Part shown: in pieces, positions 1 to 5,134 of the stretch | Numbering within the stretch: position 1 is the first letter of the stretch | Layout: each line of letters opens with the position of its first letter | Origin: JACVRU01 sp040905885 | Lineage (GTDB): Bacteria > Actinomycetota > Thermoleophilia > Gaiellales > Gaiellaceae | Direction: 5' to 3' | Assembly: GCA_040905885.1 (NCBI GenBank) | Contig: JBBDQR010000092.1 | Span: forward strand, 1-5,596 | Length of the DNA: 5,596 nucleotides | Position numbers and translations under genes: made by a program | The notes under the pieces: generated by a model | What the model saw: the letters and a program-made list of their open reading frames with translations, nothing else | Told to the model about the DNA's origin: nothing | Databases searched by the model: none

Positions 1-43
1 GAAGCCGCCGCCTCCGCTCTTGGGCCGGCTCCGTCGAGCCTAC
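1..43 (-). repeat. Dispersed 43-base repeat, copy 1 (cut by window edge)
   Basis: Read on the minus strand, this stretch has two conserved blocks. A 15-base block, GTAGGCTCGACGGAG (43 to 29), is followed by a 7-base variable spacer (28 to 22) and then a 21-base block ending in GCGGAGGCGGCGGCTTC (21 to 1). The same two blocks, with a spacer of the same length but different sequence, occur on the plus strand at 3247-3289. By eye, 38 of 43 positions agree. The copy reaches base 1, so it may continue outside the window. Like copy 2 it lies in the sense orientation downstream of a gene, here the kinase gene that ends at 124. Its function is unknown to me. Confidence 0.85.
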
Positions 44-88
44 GCCGGCTGCGTCCTTGAGCTGCTCGATTTTCGCTCGGCCGATCAT
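1..88 (-). other. Possible start of a small gene leaving the window
   Basis: A minus-strand ATG at 88-86 opens a frame that runs to the window edge without a stop. It begins MIGRAKIEQLKDAAG and ends in a run of arginines encoded by the dispersed repeat. GTG codons at 100-98 and 112-110 are alternative starts in the same frame. There is no convincing ribosome binding site, only GTGAG seven bases before the ATG. About 79% of codons end in G or C, lower than in the neighbouring genes. It could be the first 29 codons of a small protein following the kinase gene, or chance reading through intergenic DNA and a repeat. I do not recognise the peptide. Confidence 0.2.
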
Positions 89-123
89 GACCGTACTCAC
101 GGCGGCGACCACTCGCGGCGAAT

Positions 124-978
124 CTACCCGACGAGCACGGAGACGGCGTCCCGCTCGGCCTCGAACACGGCCTCGGTCACGTCGCCGAGGTCCTCGCCGT
201 CCGCCTGGAGCGGCATCGGCTCGCGGCAGGCGACCTCGATCCGGTCGAGATCGGTGGCGCGGACGAGCTCGAGGCCGCTCGAGCCCGTGAGCAGGTAGCG
301 GACGGCCGCCGGGTAGTCCCGCGGCCCGAGGCGCCGCGGCGCGACGAGGTCGAGGCCCGCCTCGAGCCGCGTCCCTCGCGCCACGTGGAGCGGCAGGCGC
401 CCGATGTACGTGTACGGATCGGCGTTGGCGACCAGCGCAAACGCGGCCTCGCCGAGGCCGCGGATCTCGAGCGCCGGCTCGAACCGGCCGCGCCGCTCGG
501 CGAGCAGGCCCAGCGCCGCCCACAGCGTCCCGAGGTCGCTCCGGCGCCGCCCCCGGCGGCTGCGCCCGGCGCGGCGCAGGAGCTCGGCGTCGAGCCCTAG
601 CCCGGCCGCGAATGCGAACCTGCGACCGTTGACGCGTCCGAGCGAGATGCGGCGCGGCGAGCCGGTTGCCAGCCGCCGCGCCGCCTCGACGGGGTCGCGG
701 GGGAGACCGAGGGCGCGCGGGAGGACGTTCGTGCCCCCGCCCGGGAGGAACGCGAGGGTCGCACCGGGGTCGGCCCCGTTGAGCGCCTCGTTGAAGGTGC
801 CGTCGCCCCCGAAGACGAAGATCGTGGCCGCGCCCAGCCGCTCGGCCAGCTCGCGGGCGTGGCCGGGCCGCTCGGTGTGCAGGACCTCGTCGACGGCGAG
901 CACGCGGACGAGCGCCGCGAGCCGGGTCTCCGTGACCCGGCTCGCGAACGGATTGACGATCAGCGCGGCGTGCGGCAC
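124..978 (-). CDS. Diacylglycerol/lipid kinase family protein (DAGK catalytic domain)
   Basis: A 284-residue protein of the YegS/DgkB/BmrU lipid kinase family. These cytoplasmic or membrane-associated enzymes use ATP to phosphorylate diacylglycerol, sphingoid bases or related lipids. The N-terminal DAGK catalytic domain is clear: the opening strand AALIVNPFA (residues 4-12), the nucleotide-binding loop GGDGTFNEALNG (57-68), and PGGGTNVLPRALGLP (79-93), the family's GGTxN motif. The C-terminal beta-sandwich domain contains LQADGEDLGD (257-266), the usual QxDGE-type motif. The length fits the family (about 290-310). Start is GTG at 978-976; no strong ribosome binding site is visible (GAGAT upstream is weak). 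It begins 17 bases after the stop of the CARDB fragment on the same strand, so they could be co-transcribed. The exact substrate cannot be told from sequence, and there is no evident link to the paa genes. Confidence 0.9.
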   Translation of the reverse strand: MPHAALIVNPFASRVTETRLAALVRVLAVDEVLHTERPGHARELAERLGAATIFVFGGDGTFNEALNGADPGATLAFLPGGGTNVLPRALGLPRDPVEAARRLATGSPRRISLGRVNGRRFAFAAGLGLDAELLRRAGRSRRGRRRSDLGTLWAALGLLAERRGRFEPALEIRGLGEAAFALVANADPYTYIGRLPLHVARGTRLEAGLDLVAPRRLGPRDYPAAVRYLLTGSSGLELVRATDLDRIEVACREPMPLQADGEDLGDVTEAVFEAERDAVSVLVG

Positions 979-995
979 GCGCGCACGCTATCTCG

Positions 996-1637
996 CTAAC
1001 GCTCGAACAGACCCACGTCGTCGAAGGTCGTGCCGGTGGGACCGCCGCGCAGGACGATGCGGACTTGCGCGGCTCCGGCTGCGACGGCCACGACGCTTTC
1101 GAGGGCACCGAGCGCCGGCAGGCTCACCGAGCCGAGGACGACCCCCGCCGCCGAGAGCTGCTGCACGACGACGGTGCCGAGCGAGCCCGTGGCGCTCGCC
1201 ACGAGGTCGTAGCTCGCCCCCGGGACCACGTCGATCGGCTCCGAGGTCCACGTGCCGCCCGGTCCGGCCGACGCCGAGTCGCCGTCGTACGAGGTCGAGC
1301 CGGAGGAGCTCCAGCCGTCGGGAGAGGAGCCCTCGGCGGACTGCTCGAAGGAGCCGTTCCTGACCTTGTTGCCCCTGACGGTGACGGTCAGCGTGCCGGC
1401 GTTGTTGTCCTCGGCGGACTCGGTCACGGCGCCGTCGCTGTCGGCGGTGATCCGGATCGTGTGCTCGCCGTTGGCTCCCCGGGTGTCCCAGCCGACGGAG
1501 ACGGTCGCGGTGTCCCCGGCCGGGATCGCCGGCGTGTCGACCGTTCCGAGAACGGTCCCGCCGTCGAGCAGGAACTCCGTCGTCGAGGCGGCCGCGTCGG
1601 CGTTGCCGGTATTGGCCACCGTGGCGCTCACCGTCAC
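996..1637 (-). CDS. CARDB-domain protein fragment, 5'-truncated and possibly frameshifted
   Basis: A 213-residue reading frame from a GTG start at 1637-1635. Residues 1-88 form a CARDB-type (cell-adhesion-related, Ig-like) domain: VTVSATVANTGNADAA at the front and SDGAVTESAEDNN near its end. Residues 91-213 look like a jelly-roll carbohydrate-binding-like domain (NGSFE at 95-99, PDGW, and a closing DDVGLFER). Such domains normally sit in long secreted or surface proteins, yet there is no signal peptide and the first strand of the CARDB fold is missing. In-frame codons upstream of the GTG still read like CARDB (SASNNRPREGQR) until a TGA at 1682-1680. A purine-rich AGGGAAGG (1652-1645) precedes the GTG, so the fragment could still be translated. 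Most likely it is the 3' remnant of a larger gene whose front was lost where tetR now lies. Confidence 0.65.
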   Translation of the reverse strand: MTVSATVANTGNADAAASTTEFLLDGGTVLGTVDTPAIPAGDTATVSVGWDTRGANGEHTIRITADSDGAVTESAEDNNAGTLTVTVRGNKVRNGSFEQSAEGSSPDGWSSSGSTSYDGDSASAGPGGTWTSEPIDVVPGASYDLVASATGSLGTVVVQQLSAAGVVLGSVSLPALGALESVVAVAAGAAQVRIVLRGGPTGTTFDDVGLFER

Positions 1638-1694
1638 GCGCTGGCCTTCCCTGGGCCTGTTGTTGGACGCCGAAAAAAGTCAAACCTGCCGATT

Positions 1695-1712
1695 TGATTG
1701 ACGAATCAGTCA
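1695..1712. promoter_or_regulatory. Imperfect inverted repeat between tetR and the CARDB fragment
   Basis: TGATTGA - CGAA - TCAGTCA: seven-base arms with one mismatch around a four-base centre, in an AT-richer patch between the tetR stop (1730) and the CARDB fragment. Read on the minus strand it gives a short hairpin with a TTCG loop, and a run of six T follows 16 bases later (1678-1673). That is too far away for a normal intrinsic terminator. The shape also resembles operators of some TetR-family proteins. It may be either of these, or a scar from the rearrangement that truncated the CARDB gene; the sequence does not decide. Confidence 0.3.
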
Positions 1713-1729
1713 GGTAATGCGGGACGGAA

Positions 1730-2305
1730 TTACGCCGGCGTCGAGTAGCCGCGCATCCCGTCCACGAGCAGGGCGAAGAAGCGGTCGGCGAGCTCGTCGG
1801 TGTCGCGCCCGGGCCGGAGCCACGTGTAGGCCCAGTTCGCCGCCGAGAGCGTGAGCAGCGCCGCGGTCGCGTCGTCGAGGTCCGTCCGCAGCTCGCCCAG
1901 CTCCCTGCCCTCCCGGAAGAGGTCGCGGAAGCGCTGCTCGTAGCGGCGCCGCTCGCGGAGGATCTCGTCCCGGCGCTCGCCCTCGAGATAGCGCCACTCG
2001 CGGACGAAGACGGTGGCGAGGTCGAGCTGGTCGGCGACGACGCGCAGGTGGGCGCGCAGCGCGAGGCGGATCCGATCGACGACCCACTGCTGCTCCGCGA
2101 CCTCGTCCAACGCCTGATGAAACGCCTCCGCGCCCTCCCGCATGATCTCGTAGAGCAGGTCCTGCTTCGACGCGACGTGGGCGTAGAGGGACGGCGTCTT
2201 CACGCCGAGCGCCTTCGCGATGTCGGAGAGCGCTGCGCCGTGGTAGCCCTTCTCCGCGAAGACCCGGGCCGCCTCCCGCGTCAGCTCTCTGCGCCGCGTG
2301 GACAT
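1730..2305 (-). CDS. paaR: TetR-family repressor, probable PaaR-type regulator of phenylacetate degradation
   Basis: A 191-residue TetR-family transcription factor. The N-terminal DNA-binding domain is complete. LTREAARVFAEKGYHGAAL (8-26) leads into the helix-turn-helix LSDIAKALGVKTPSLYAHV (26-44), and the SKQDLLYEI segment follows. The all-helical C-terminal half (about 55-191) is the ligand-binding and dimer domain. Start is ATG at 2305-2303; no ribosome binding site is visible in the 38 bases before it, so the mRNA may be leaderless. The gene is divergent from paaA, and the gap holds a perfect palindrome of the type bound by PaaR of Thermus. The inference is that it represses the paa operon and itself and is released by phenylacetyl-CoA. 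The TetR family assignment is firm. The paaR role rests on position and operator, because ligand specificity cannot be read from the sequence. Confidence 0.85.
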   Translation of the reverse strand: MSTRRRELTREAARVFAEKGYHGAALSDIAKALGVKTPSLYAHVASKQDLLYEIMREGAEAFHQALDEVAEQQWVVDRIRLALRAHLRVVADQLDLATVFVREWRYLEGERRDEILRERRRYEQRFRDLFREGRELGELRTDLDDATAALLTLSAANWAYTWLRPGRDTDELADRFFALLVDGMRGYSTPA

Positions 2306-2313
2306 GCTAGATT
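2305..2313 (+). promoter_or_regulatory. Candidate extended -10 promoter of the paa operon
   Basis: TGCTAGATT fits an extended -10 element (TGn followed by TAGATT, four of six bases matching TATAAT). No good -35 is seen upstream, as is common for extended -10 promoters. A start of transcription about seven bases downstream would fall at the left edge of the palindromic operator, so a bound repressor would block polymerase. This is inference from a weak motif. Confidence 0.35.
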
Positions 2314-2318
2314 CGAAG

Positions 2319-2334
2319 CCTAACGCCCGTTAGG
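2319..2334. promoter_or_regulatory. Palindromic TetR/PaaR operator between tetR and paaA
   Basis: CCTAACG-CC-CGTTAGG is a perfect inverted repeat with seven-base arms and a two-base centre. Its inner 14 bases (2320-2333) match CNAACGNNCGTTNG, the consensus I recall for the Thermus thermophilus PaaR operator. It is the only full match I found in the window. The right arm ends in TTAGG, and the paaA ribosome binding site AGGAGG (2332-2337) starts inside that arm. The site lies in the 38-base gap of a divergent pair, so one bound dimer could repress both tetR and paaA. Confidence 0.8.
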
Positions 2335-2343
2335 AGGTGGCGC

Positions 2344-3240
2344 GTGACCGAGCAGGAGTTCCTCGAGTACGTCCAGGCGGGCGGCCAGGTCGAGCAGGGC
2401 GACTGGATGCCGGACGACTACCGCCGGGCGCTGATCAAGTTCATCGAGATGCACGGCAACTCCGAGCTGATGGGGGTGCTGCCCGAGCGGGAGTGGATCC
2501 TGCGCGCGCCGACCCTCCAGCGCAAGCTCGCGCTGACCGCGAAGGTGCAGGACGAGGTCGGCCACTCGCAGCTGATCTACCGCGTCGTCGAGGACCTCGG
2601 CAAGCCGCGCGAGGAGTGCCTCGCCGACCTGATCTCCGGCAAGTCGAAGTTCCACAACGTCTTCCACTACCCCACGAAGACCTGGGGCGACGTCGGCGTG
2701 ATCGCCTGGCTCGTGGACGCTGCCGCGATCATCAGCCAGAAGGCGTTGCTGAAGTGCTCGTACGCGCCCTACGCGCGGATCATGAAGAAGATCTGCTGGG
2801 AGGAGTCGTTCCACATCCTCCACGGCCGCGACGTGGTGCTGACGATGATGAACGGCGCCGAGGAGCAGCGCGAGCTCGTGCAGGAGGCGCTCGACCGCTG
2901 GTGGGGGCCGCTGATGCACTTCCACGGCAACCCGATCCGGGCGGACGACGACCCGATGTACGTCTGGCGGATCAAGAGCCAGGGGAACGAGGAGGCCCGC
3001 CAGCAGTTCCTCGACGGCTACGTGCCGCAGATCTGGGAGCTCGGGCTGACCGTCCCCGACCCGAAGCTGCGCAAGGACGAGGAGTCGGGCGTCTGGGAGT
3101 ACACGGAGCCCGACTGGGACGAGCTGAAGTGGGTCGTGACCGGCCACGGGCCGATGACGGAGGAGCGGCTGGGCTTCCGGCGCACGACTCGGGAGGAGAC
3201 CGAGTGGGTGCGCCGCGTGGTGCTGGCGGAGGCCGCGTGA
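2344..3240 (+). CDS. paaA: 1,2-phenylacetyl-CoA epoxidase subunit PaaA (catalytic diiron subunit)
   Basis: A 298-residue ferritin-like diiron oxygenase, the catalytic subunit of the PaaABC(E) complex. The complex uses O2 and electrons to convert phenylacetyl-CoA to its 1,2-epoxide in the cytoplasm, the key step of aerobic phenylacetate breakdown. The length is close to the usual 300-330. Carboxylate and histidine ligands expected of the family are visible: E41 (NSELMG), E71 and H74 (QDEVGHSQ), probably D125 (LVDAAAI), E154 and H157 (CWEESFHILHGRD). The conserved front MPDDYRRALIKFIEMHGNSE (22-41) and the motif MHFHGNPIR (191-199) support PaaA. Start is GTG at 2344, six bases after a strong AGGAGG that overlaps the operator. 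All of the first 40 codons end in G or C. It heads the paa operon; paaB does not follow directly, because the ankyrin gene is inserted after it. Confidence 0.97.
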   Translation: MTEQEFLEYVQAGGQVEQGDWMPDDYRRALIKFIEMHGNSELMGVLPEREWILRAPTLQRKLALTAKVQDEVGHSQLIYRVVEDLGKPREECLADLISGKSKFHNVFHYPTKTWGDVGVIAWLVDAAAIISQKALLKCSYAPYARIMKKICWEESFHILHGRDVVLTMMNGAEEQRELVQEALDRWWGPLMHFHGNPIRADDDPMYVWRIKSQGNEEARQQFLDGYVPQIWELGLTVPDPKLRKDEESGVWEYTEPDWDELKWVVTGHGPMTEERLGFRRTTREETEWVRRVVLAEAA

Positions 3241-3246
3241 TGAGCC

Positions 3247-3289
3247 GTAGGCTCGACGGAGGCTCACAAAGAGCGGAGGCGGCGGCTTC
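3247..3289 (+). repeat. Dispersed 43-base repeat, copy 2
   Basis: Same order and spacing as copy 1 (1-43, minus strand). Block GTAGGCTCGACGGAG at 3247-3261 is followed by a seven-base variable spacer at 3262-3268 and a 21-base block at 3269-3289 ending in GCGGAGGCGGCGGCTTC. Its 3' end runs into a small GC hairpin, CGGCG-GCTT-CGCCG (3280-3293). The copy starts six bases after the paaA stop and ends 18 bases before the start of the ankyrin gene, filling most of the 67-base gap. It could be a leader or mRNA element, a target of a protein, or a mobile small repeat. The sequence alone does not say. Confidence 0.85.
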
Positions 3290-3307
3290 GCCGGTGCCGG
3301 AGCGGGA

Positions 3308-3679
3308 ATGACCGTCCACGAGTTCGTCGCGGCCGCCCACGGCAACCTCGACGCGGTCCGGACGGCCGTCGGCGAGGATCCCGGCCTCGTCAACTCGGCC
3401 TGGGACTGGGGCGACGGGGACTGGGAGACCGGCCTCGGAGCCGCGGCGCACATGGGCGAGCGCGAGATCGCGCTCTTCCTGCTCGACAACGGCGCGCGGA
3501 TCGACATCTTCGCCGCGGCGATGCTCGGCTACGTCGACGTCGTGCGCGCGTTCCTCGCGCAGCGGCCGGAGCTGCGCGACGCCAAGGGGCCGCACGGGAT
3601 CCCGCTGCTCGTGCACGCCCAGAAGGGCGGCGAGGCGGCACGCGAGGTCGTCGAGCTGCTCGAGGGCGTGCCCGCGTGA
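3308..3679 (+). CDS. Ankyrin-repeat protein inserted in the paa operon
   Basis: A 123-residue protein made almost entirely of ankyrin-type helix pairs. The repeat-like segments are EFVAAAHGNLDAVRTAV (5-21) with PGLVNS after it, TGLGAAAHMGEREIALFLLD (41-60) ending in NGARID, IFAAAMLGYVDVVRAFLAQR (67-86), and a degenerate last one (about 97-121). Ankyrin repeats bind other proteins, and there is no enzyme motif, signal peptide or membrane segment. Start is ATG at 3308 with GGAG (3299-3302) five bases ahead. The stop TGA overlaps the GTG start of paaB (GTGA, 3676-3679), so the two are translationally coupled, and codon use matches the paa genes. I know no standard paa role for it. A partner role towards the PaaAB(C) oxygenase or the repressor is only an inference from position. 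Confidence 0.85.
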   Translation: MTVHEFVAAAHGNLDAVRTAVGEDPGLVNSAWDWGDGDWETGLGAAAHMGEREIALFLLDNGARIDIFAAAMLGYVDVVRAFLAQRPELRDAKGPHGIPLLVHAQKGGEAAREVVELLEGVPA

Positions 3680-3954
3680 TCTGGGAGGTCTTCCGGCAGG
3701 AGCGGAAGGGCCAGGCGTTCGCGCACGCCGGCTCGCTGGACGCGCCGGACCGCGGCTTCGCGGAGGAGTACGCGCGAGAGTTCTACGGTCGCCGGGCCGA
3801 GTCGGAGGCGCTCTGGATCGTCCCGCGTGACTCGATCCTGGCGATCGACGACTTCGTCGACGAGCTCGAGCGCAACTACCATCGCGTCGACGGCTACTCG
3901 CTGAAGGAGAAGCTGAAGCTTGCCCGCGAGCGAGCTGCTGCTCGAGCTGGCTGA
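3676..3954 (+). CDS. paaB: 1,2-phenylacetyl-CoA epoxidase subunit PaaB
   Basis: A 92-residue PaaB, the small structural subunit that helps assemble the PaaA-PaaC heterodimers of the epoxidase. The family hallmark is at the front: WEVFRQERKGQAFAHAGSLD (3-22), like the YEVFVRGKQG...HVGSLHA region of the Escherichia coli protein. AREFYGRRAESEALWIVPRD (33-52) then matches the ARxxYxRRxES...WVV pattern. The tail from about 66 is helical and basic (SLKEKLKLARERAAARAG) and differs from the E. coli C-terminus. Total length is normal (about 90-95). Start is GTG at 3676, overlapping the ankyrin gene stop by four bases. The coupling implies that PaaB synthesis depends on translation of the ankyrin gene. 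A strong hairpin begins four bases after the stop. Confidence 0.93.
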   Translation: MIWEVFRQERKGQAFAHAGSLDAPDRGFAEEYAREFYGRRAESEALWIVPRDSILAIDDFVDELERNYHRVDGYSLKEKLKLARERAAARAG

Positions 3955-3958
3955 CTCT

Positions 3959-4000
3959 CCGCGAAAAATGCGACGCGCTTACGCGACGCACTTTTCGCGG
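3959..4000 (+). promoter_or_regulatory. Long intercistronic hairpin between paaB and paaC
   Basis: A near-perfect 42-base stem-loop with 19-base arms and a CTTA loop. CCGCGAAAA (3959-3967) pairs with TTTTCGCGG (3992-4000), TGCG (3969-3972) with CGCA (3987-3990), and CGCG (3974-3977) with CGCG (3982-3985). Only two internal positions mismatch (A3968/C3991 and A3973/A3986). What follows is GTGGGGGAAC and not a T-run, so it is not a standard intrinsic terminator. It ends two bases before the G-run that serves as the paaC ribosome binding site. It could limit transcription or translation of paaC and paaD, or protect the upstream mRNA end after processing. Confidence 0.8.
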
Positions 4001-4013
4001 GTGGGGGAACCTC

Positions 4014-4652
4014 TTGTTTGACACCGAACAGCTCCTTGCGTTGGCCGACGATGAGTTGGTTCTCGGGTGGCGCGACTCCGAGTGGACGGGGATCGCGCCC
4101 TTCCTGGAGGAGGACGTAGCGTTCTCGTCGATCGCGCAGAACGAGATCGGCCACGCGCGCGCCGTCTACGAGCTGCTCGCCCGCGAGCGGGGAACGAGCG
4201 CGGACGAGCTCGCCTTCGACCGCGAGCCCGCCGAGTACCGCTGCGCGCCGCTCGTCGAGCTGCGCTTCGTGCCCGACTGGGCGCGCACGATCGCCCGGCA
4301 TGTCCTCTACGAGGCGGCCGACGAGGCGCGAATCACTGCGCTGAAGGCGTCCGACGACCCCGAGGTCGCCGGTCTCGCGGCGAAGATCGACCGCGAGGAG
4401 GCGTACCACCGGATCCACGCGCAGATGTGGGCCGAGCGGCTCGCGGGCGAGCAGCGGTTTCAGGACGCGATGGAGGAGCTGTGGCCGTACGCGCTCGGCG
4501 TGCTGCCGGAGGAGCTCCGGCCGGCGCTCGCGGGGACGCTCGGGCGGCCGCTCGTCGACGCGGTAGAGCGCGGCGAGCACACCGACCAGCTCGAGCCCCT
4601 CTGGGAGGAGATGACGGTGGTCCGGCGGAGCGTCCCGGGGGCGACGTGGTAG
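4014..4652 (+). CDS. paaC: 1,2-phenylacetyl-CoA epoxidase subunit PaaC (structural ferritin-like subunit)
   Basis: A 212-residue ferritin-like protein, the structural partner of PaaA in the epoxidase. The front LLALADDELVLGWRDSEWTG (7-26) and APFLEEDVAFSSIAQNEIGH (28-47) follow the PaaC pattern. The second helical pair carries DREEAYHRIHAQMWAERL (126-143). Both ExxH motifs are kept (E44/H47 and E129/H132), whereas E. coli PaaC has lost the first one. It is shorter than E. coli PaaC (about 248), mainly at the C-terminus. The start is taken as TTG at 4014, seven bases after the G-run 4003-4007; no ATG or GTG is available in frame upstream. The first codons include several ending in A or T, unlike the rest. 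It lies 59 bases after paaB, across the hairpin, and overlaps paaD by seven bases. Confidence 0.9.
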   Translation: MFDTEQLLALADDELVLGWRDSEWTGIAPFLEEDVAFSSIAQNEIGHARAVYELLARERGTSADELAFDREPAEYRCAPLVELRFVPDWARTIARHVLYEAADEARITALKASDDPEVAGLAAKIDREEAYHRIHAQMWAERLAGEQRFQDAMEELWPYALGVLPEELRPALAGTLGRPLVDAVERGEHTDQLEPLWEEMTVVRRSVPGATW

Positions 4653-5134
4653 TCACCGAGGAGCGCGTCCGCGAGGCGCTGGCGGAGATTCCCGACCCGG
4701 AGATCCCGGTGATCTCGCTCATCGACCTCGGTGTCGTCCGCGGCGTCGAGGTGACGGGCGGGCGCGTGCGCGTGGAGTTCACGCCCACGTTCCTCGGCTG
4801 CCCGGCGCTGGAGGCGATGCGCTCGGCGATGGAGGAGAAGATCCGCGCGCTCGGCGCGGAGCCCGAGATCGAGGTGGTGCTCGACGACTCGTGGTCGACC
4901 GACCGGATCACGCCGGAGGGCCGCGAGAAGCTGCGGGCGTCCGGCTTCGCGCCGCCGGCGCCCCGTCAGGCGGACGCGCCGACGCTCCTCCAGCTGACGG
5001 CGCAGGTCTTCCGCTGCCCCTACTGCGGCTCCACCGAGACGCGGCTCGACAACATCTTCGGGCCGACTCCGTGCCGCTCGATCCGCTACTGCGAGAGCTG
5101 CCGGCAGCCGTTCGAGCAGTTCAAGACGATCTAG
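4646..5134 (+). CDS. paaD: PaaD, MIP18/DUF59-family maturation protein of phenylacetyl-CoA epoxidase
   Basis: A 162-residue PaaD, needed for an active epoxidase and thought to help iron or iron-sulfur assembly. The N-terminal DUF59/MIP18 domain shows IPDPEIPVISLIDLGVVRGV (15-34) and the conserved cysteine C52 in TFLGCPALE (48-56). A proline-rich linker (about 102-112) leads to a C-terminal zinc-ribbon-like part with CPYC (C124, C127), C143, and CESC (C149, C152), then RQPFEQFKTI. This two-part build and the length (about 165 in E. coli) identify PaaD well. Start is GTG at 4646, with GGGGG (4637-4641) ahead of it. It overlaps the end of paaC by seven bases, so the two are coupled. Its stop TAG lies in CTAG (5131-5134), which is also the stop of the opposing gene. 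No paaE follows. Confidence 0.95.
   Translation: MVVTEERVREALAEIPDPEIPVISLIDLGVVRGVEVTGGRVRVEFTPTFLGCPALEAMRSAMEEKIRALGAEPEIEVVLDDSWSTDRITPEGREKLRASGFAPPAPRQADAPTLLQLTAQVFRCPYCGSTETRLDNIFGPTPCRSIRYCESCRQPFEQFKTI

Noticed and set aside
995..1010. CTAACGCTCGAAC as a second PaaR-type operator before the kinase gene
   Set aside because: Only one half-site matches; the right arm does not fit CGTTNG, so it is probably chance.
404..1363. A 319-codon plus-strand frame over the kinase and CARDB genes
   Set aside because: It is composed of Arg, Ser, Pro and Ala repeats typical of an antisense shadow. The minus-strand frames carry clear domain motifs.
988..1683. Alternative minus-strand frame starting MTFFGVQQQ over the CARDB fragment
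   Set aside because: After its first residues it becomes arginine-rich nonsense. Only its first codons may belong to the original CARDB gene before the frameshift.
2320..3507. A 395-codon open frame on the minus strand opposite paaA
   Set aside because: It is the antisense shadow of paaA and the ankyrin gene. High GC at third positions removes stops on the other strand; the peptide is rich in Arg, Pro, Leu and Val with no family motif.
3959..4000. The paaB-paaC hairpin as an intrinsic terminator
   Set aside because: No T-run follows the stem, and two more paa genes lie directly downstream, so a full stop of transcription is unlikely.
4067..4645. Upstream extension of the paaD frame into paaC
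   Set aside because: The frame stays open, but the peptide is arginine/alanine low-complexity and runs across paaC. PaaD similarity begins only at GTG 4646, which also has a ribosome binding site.
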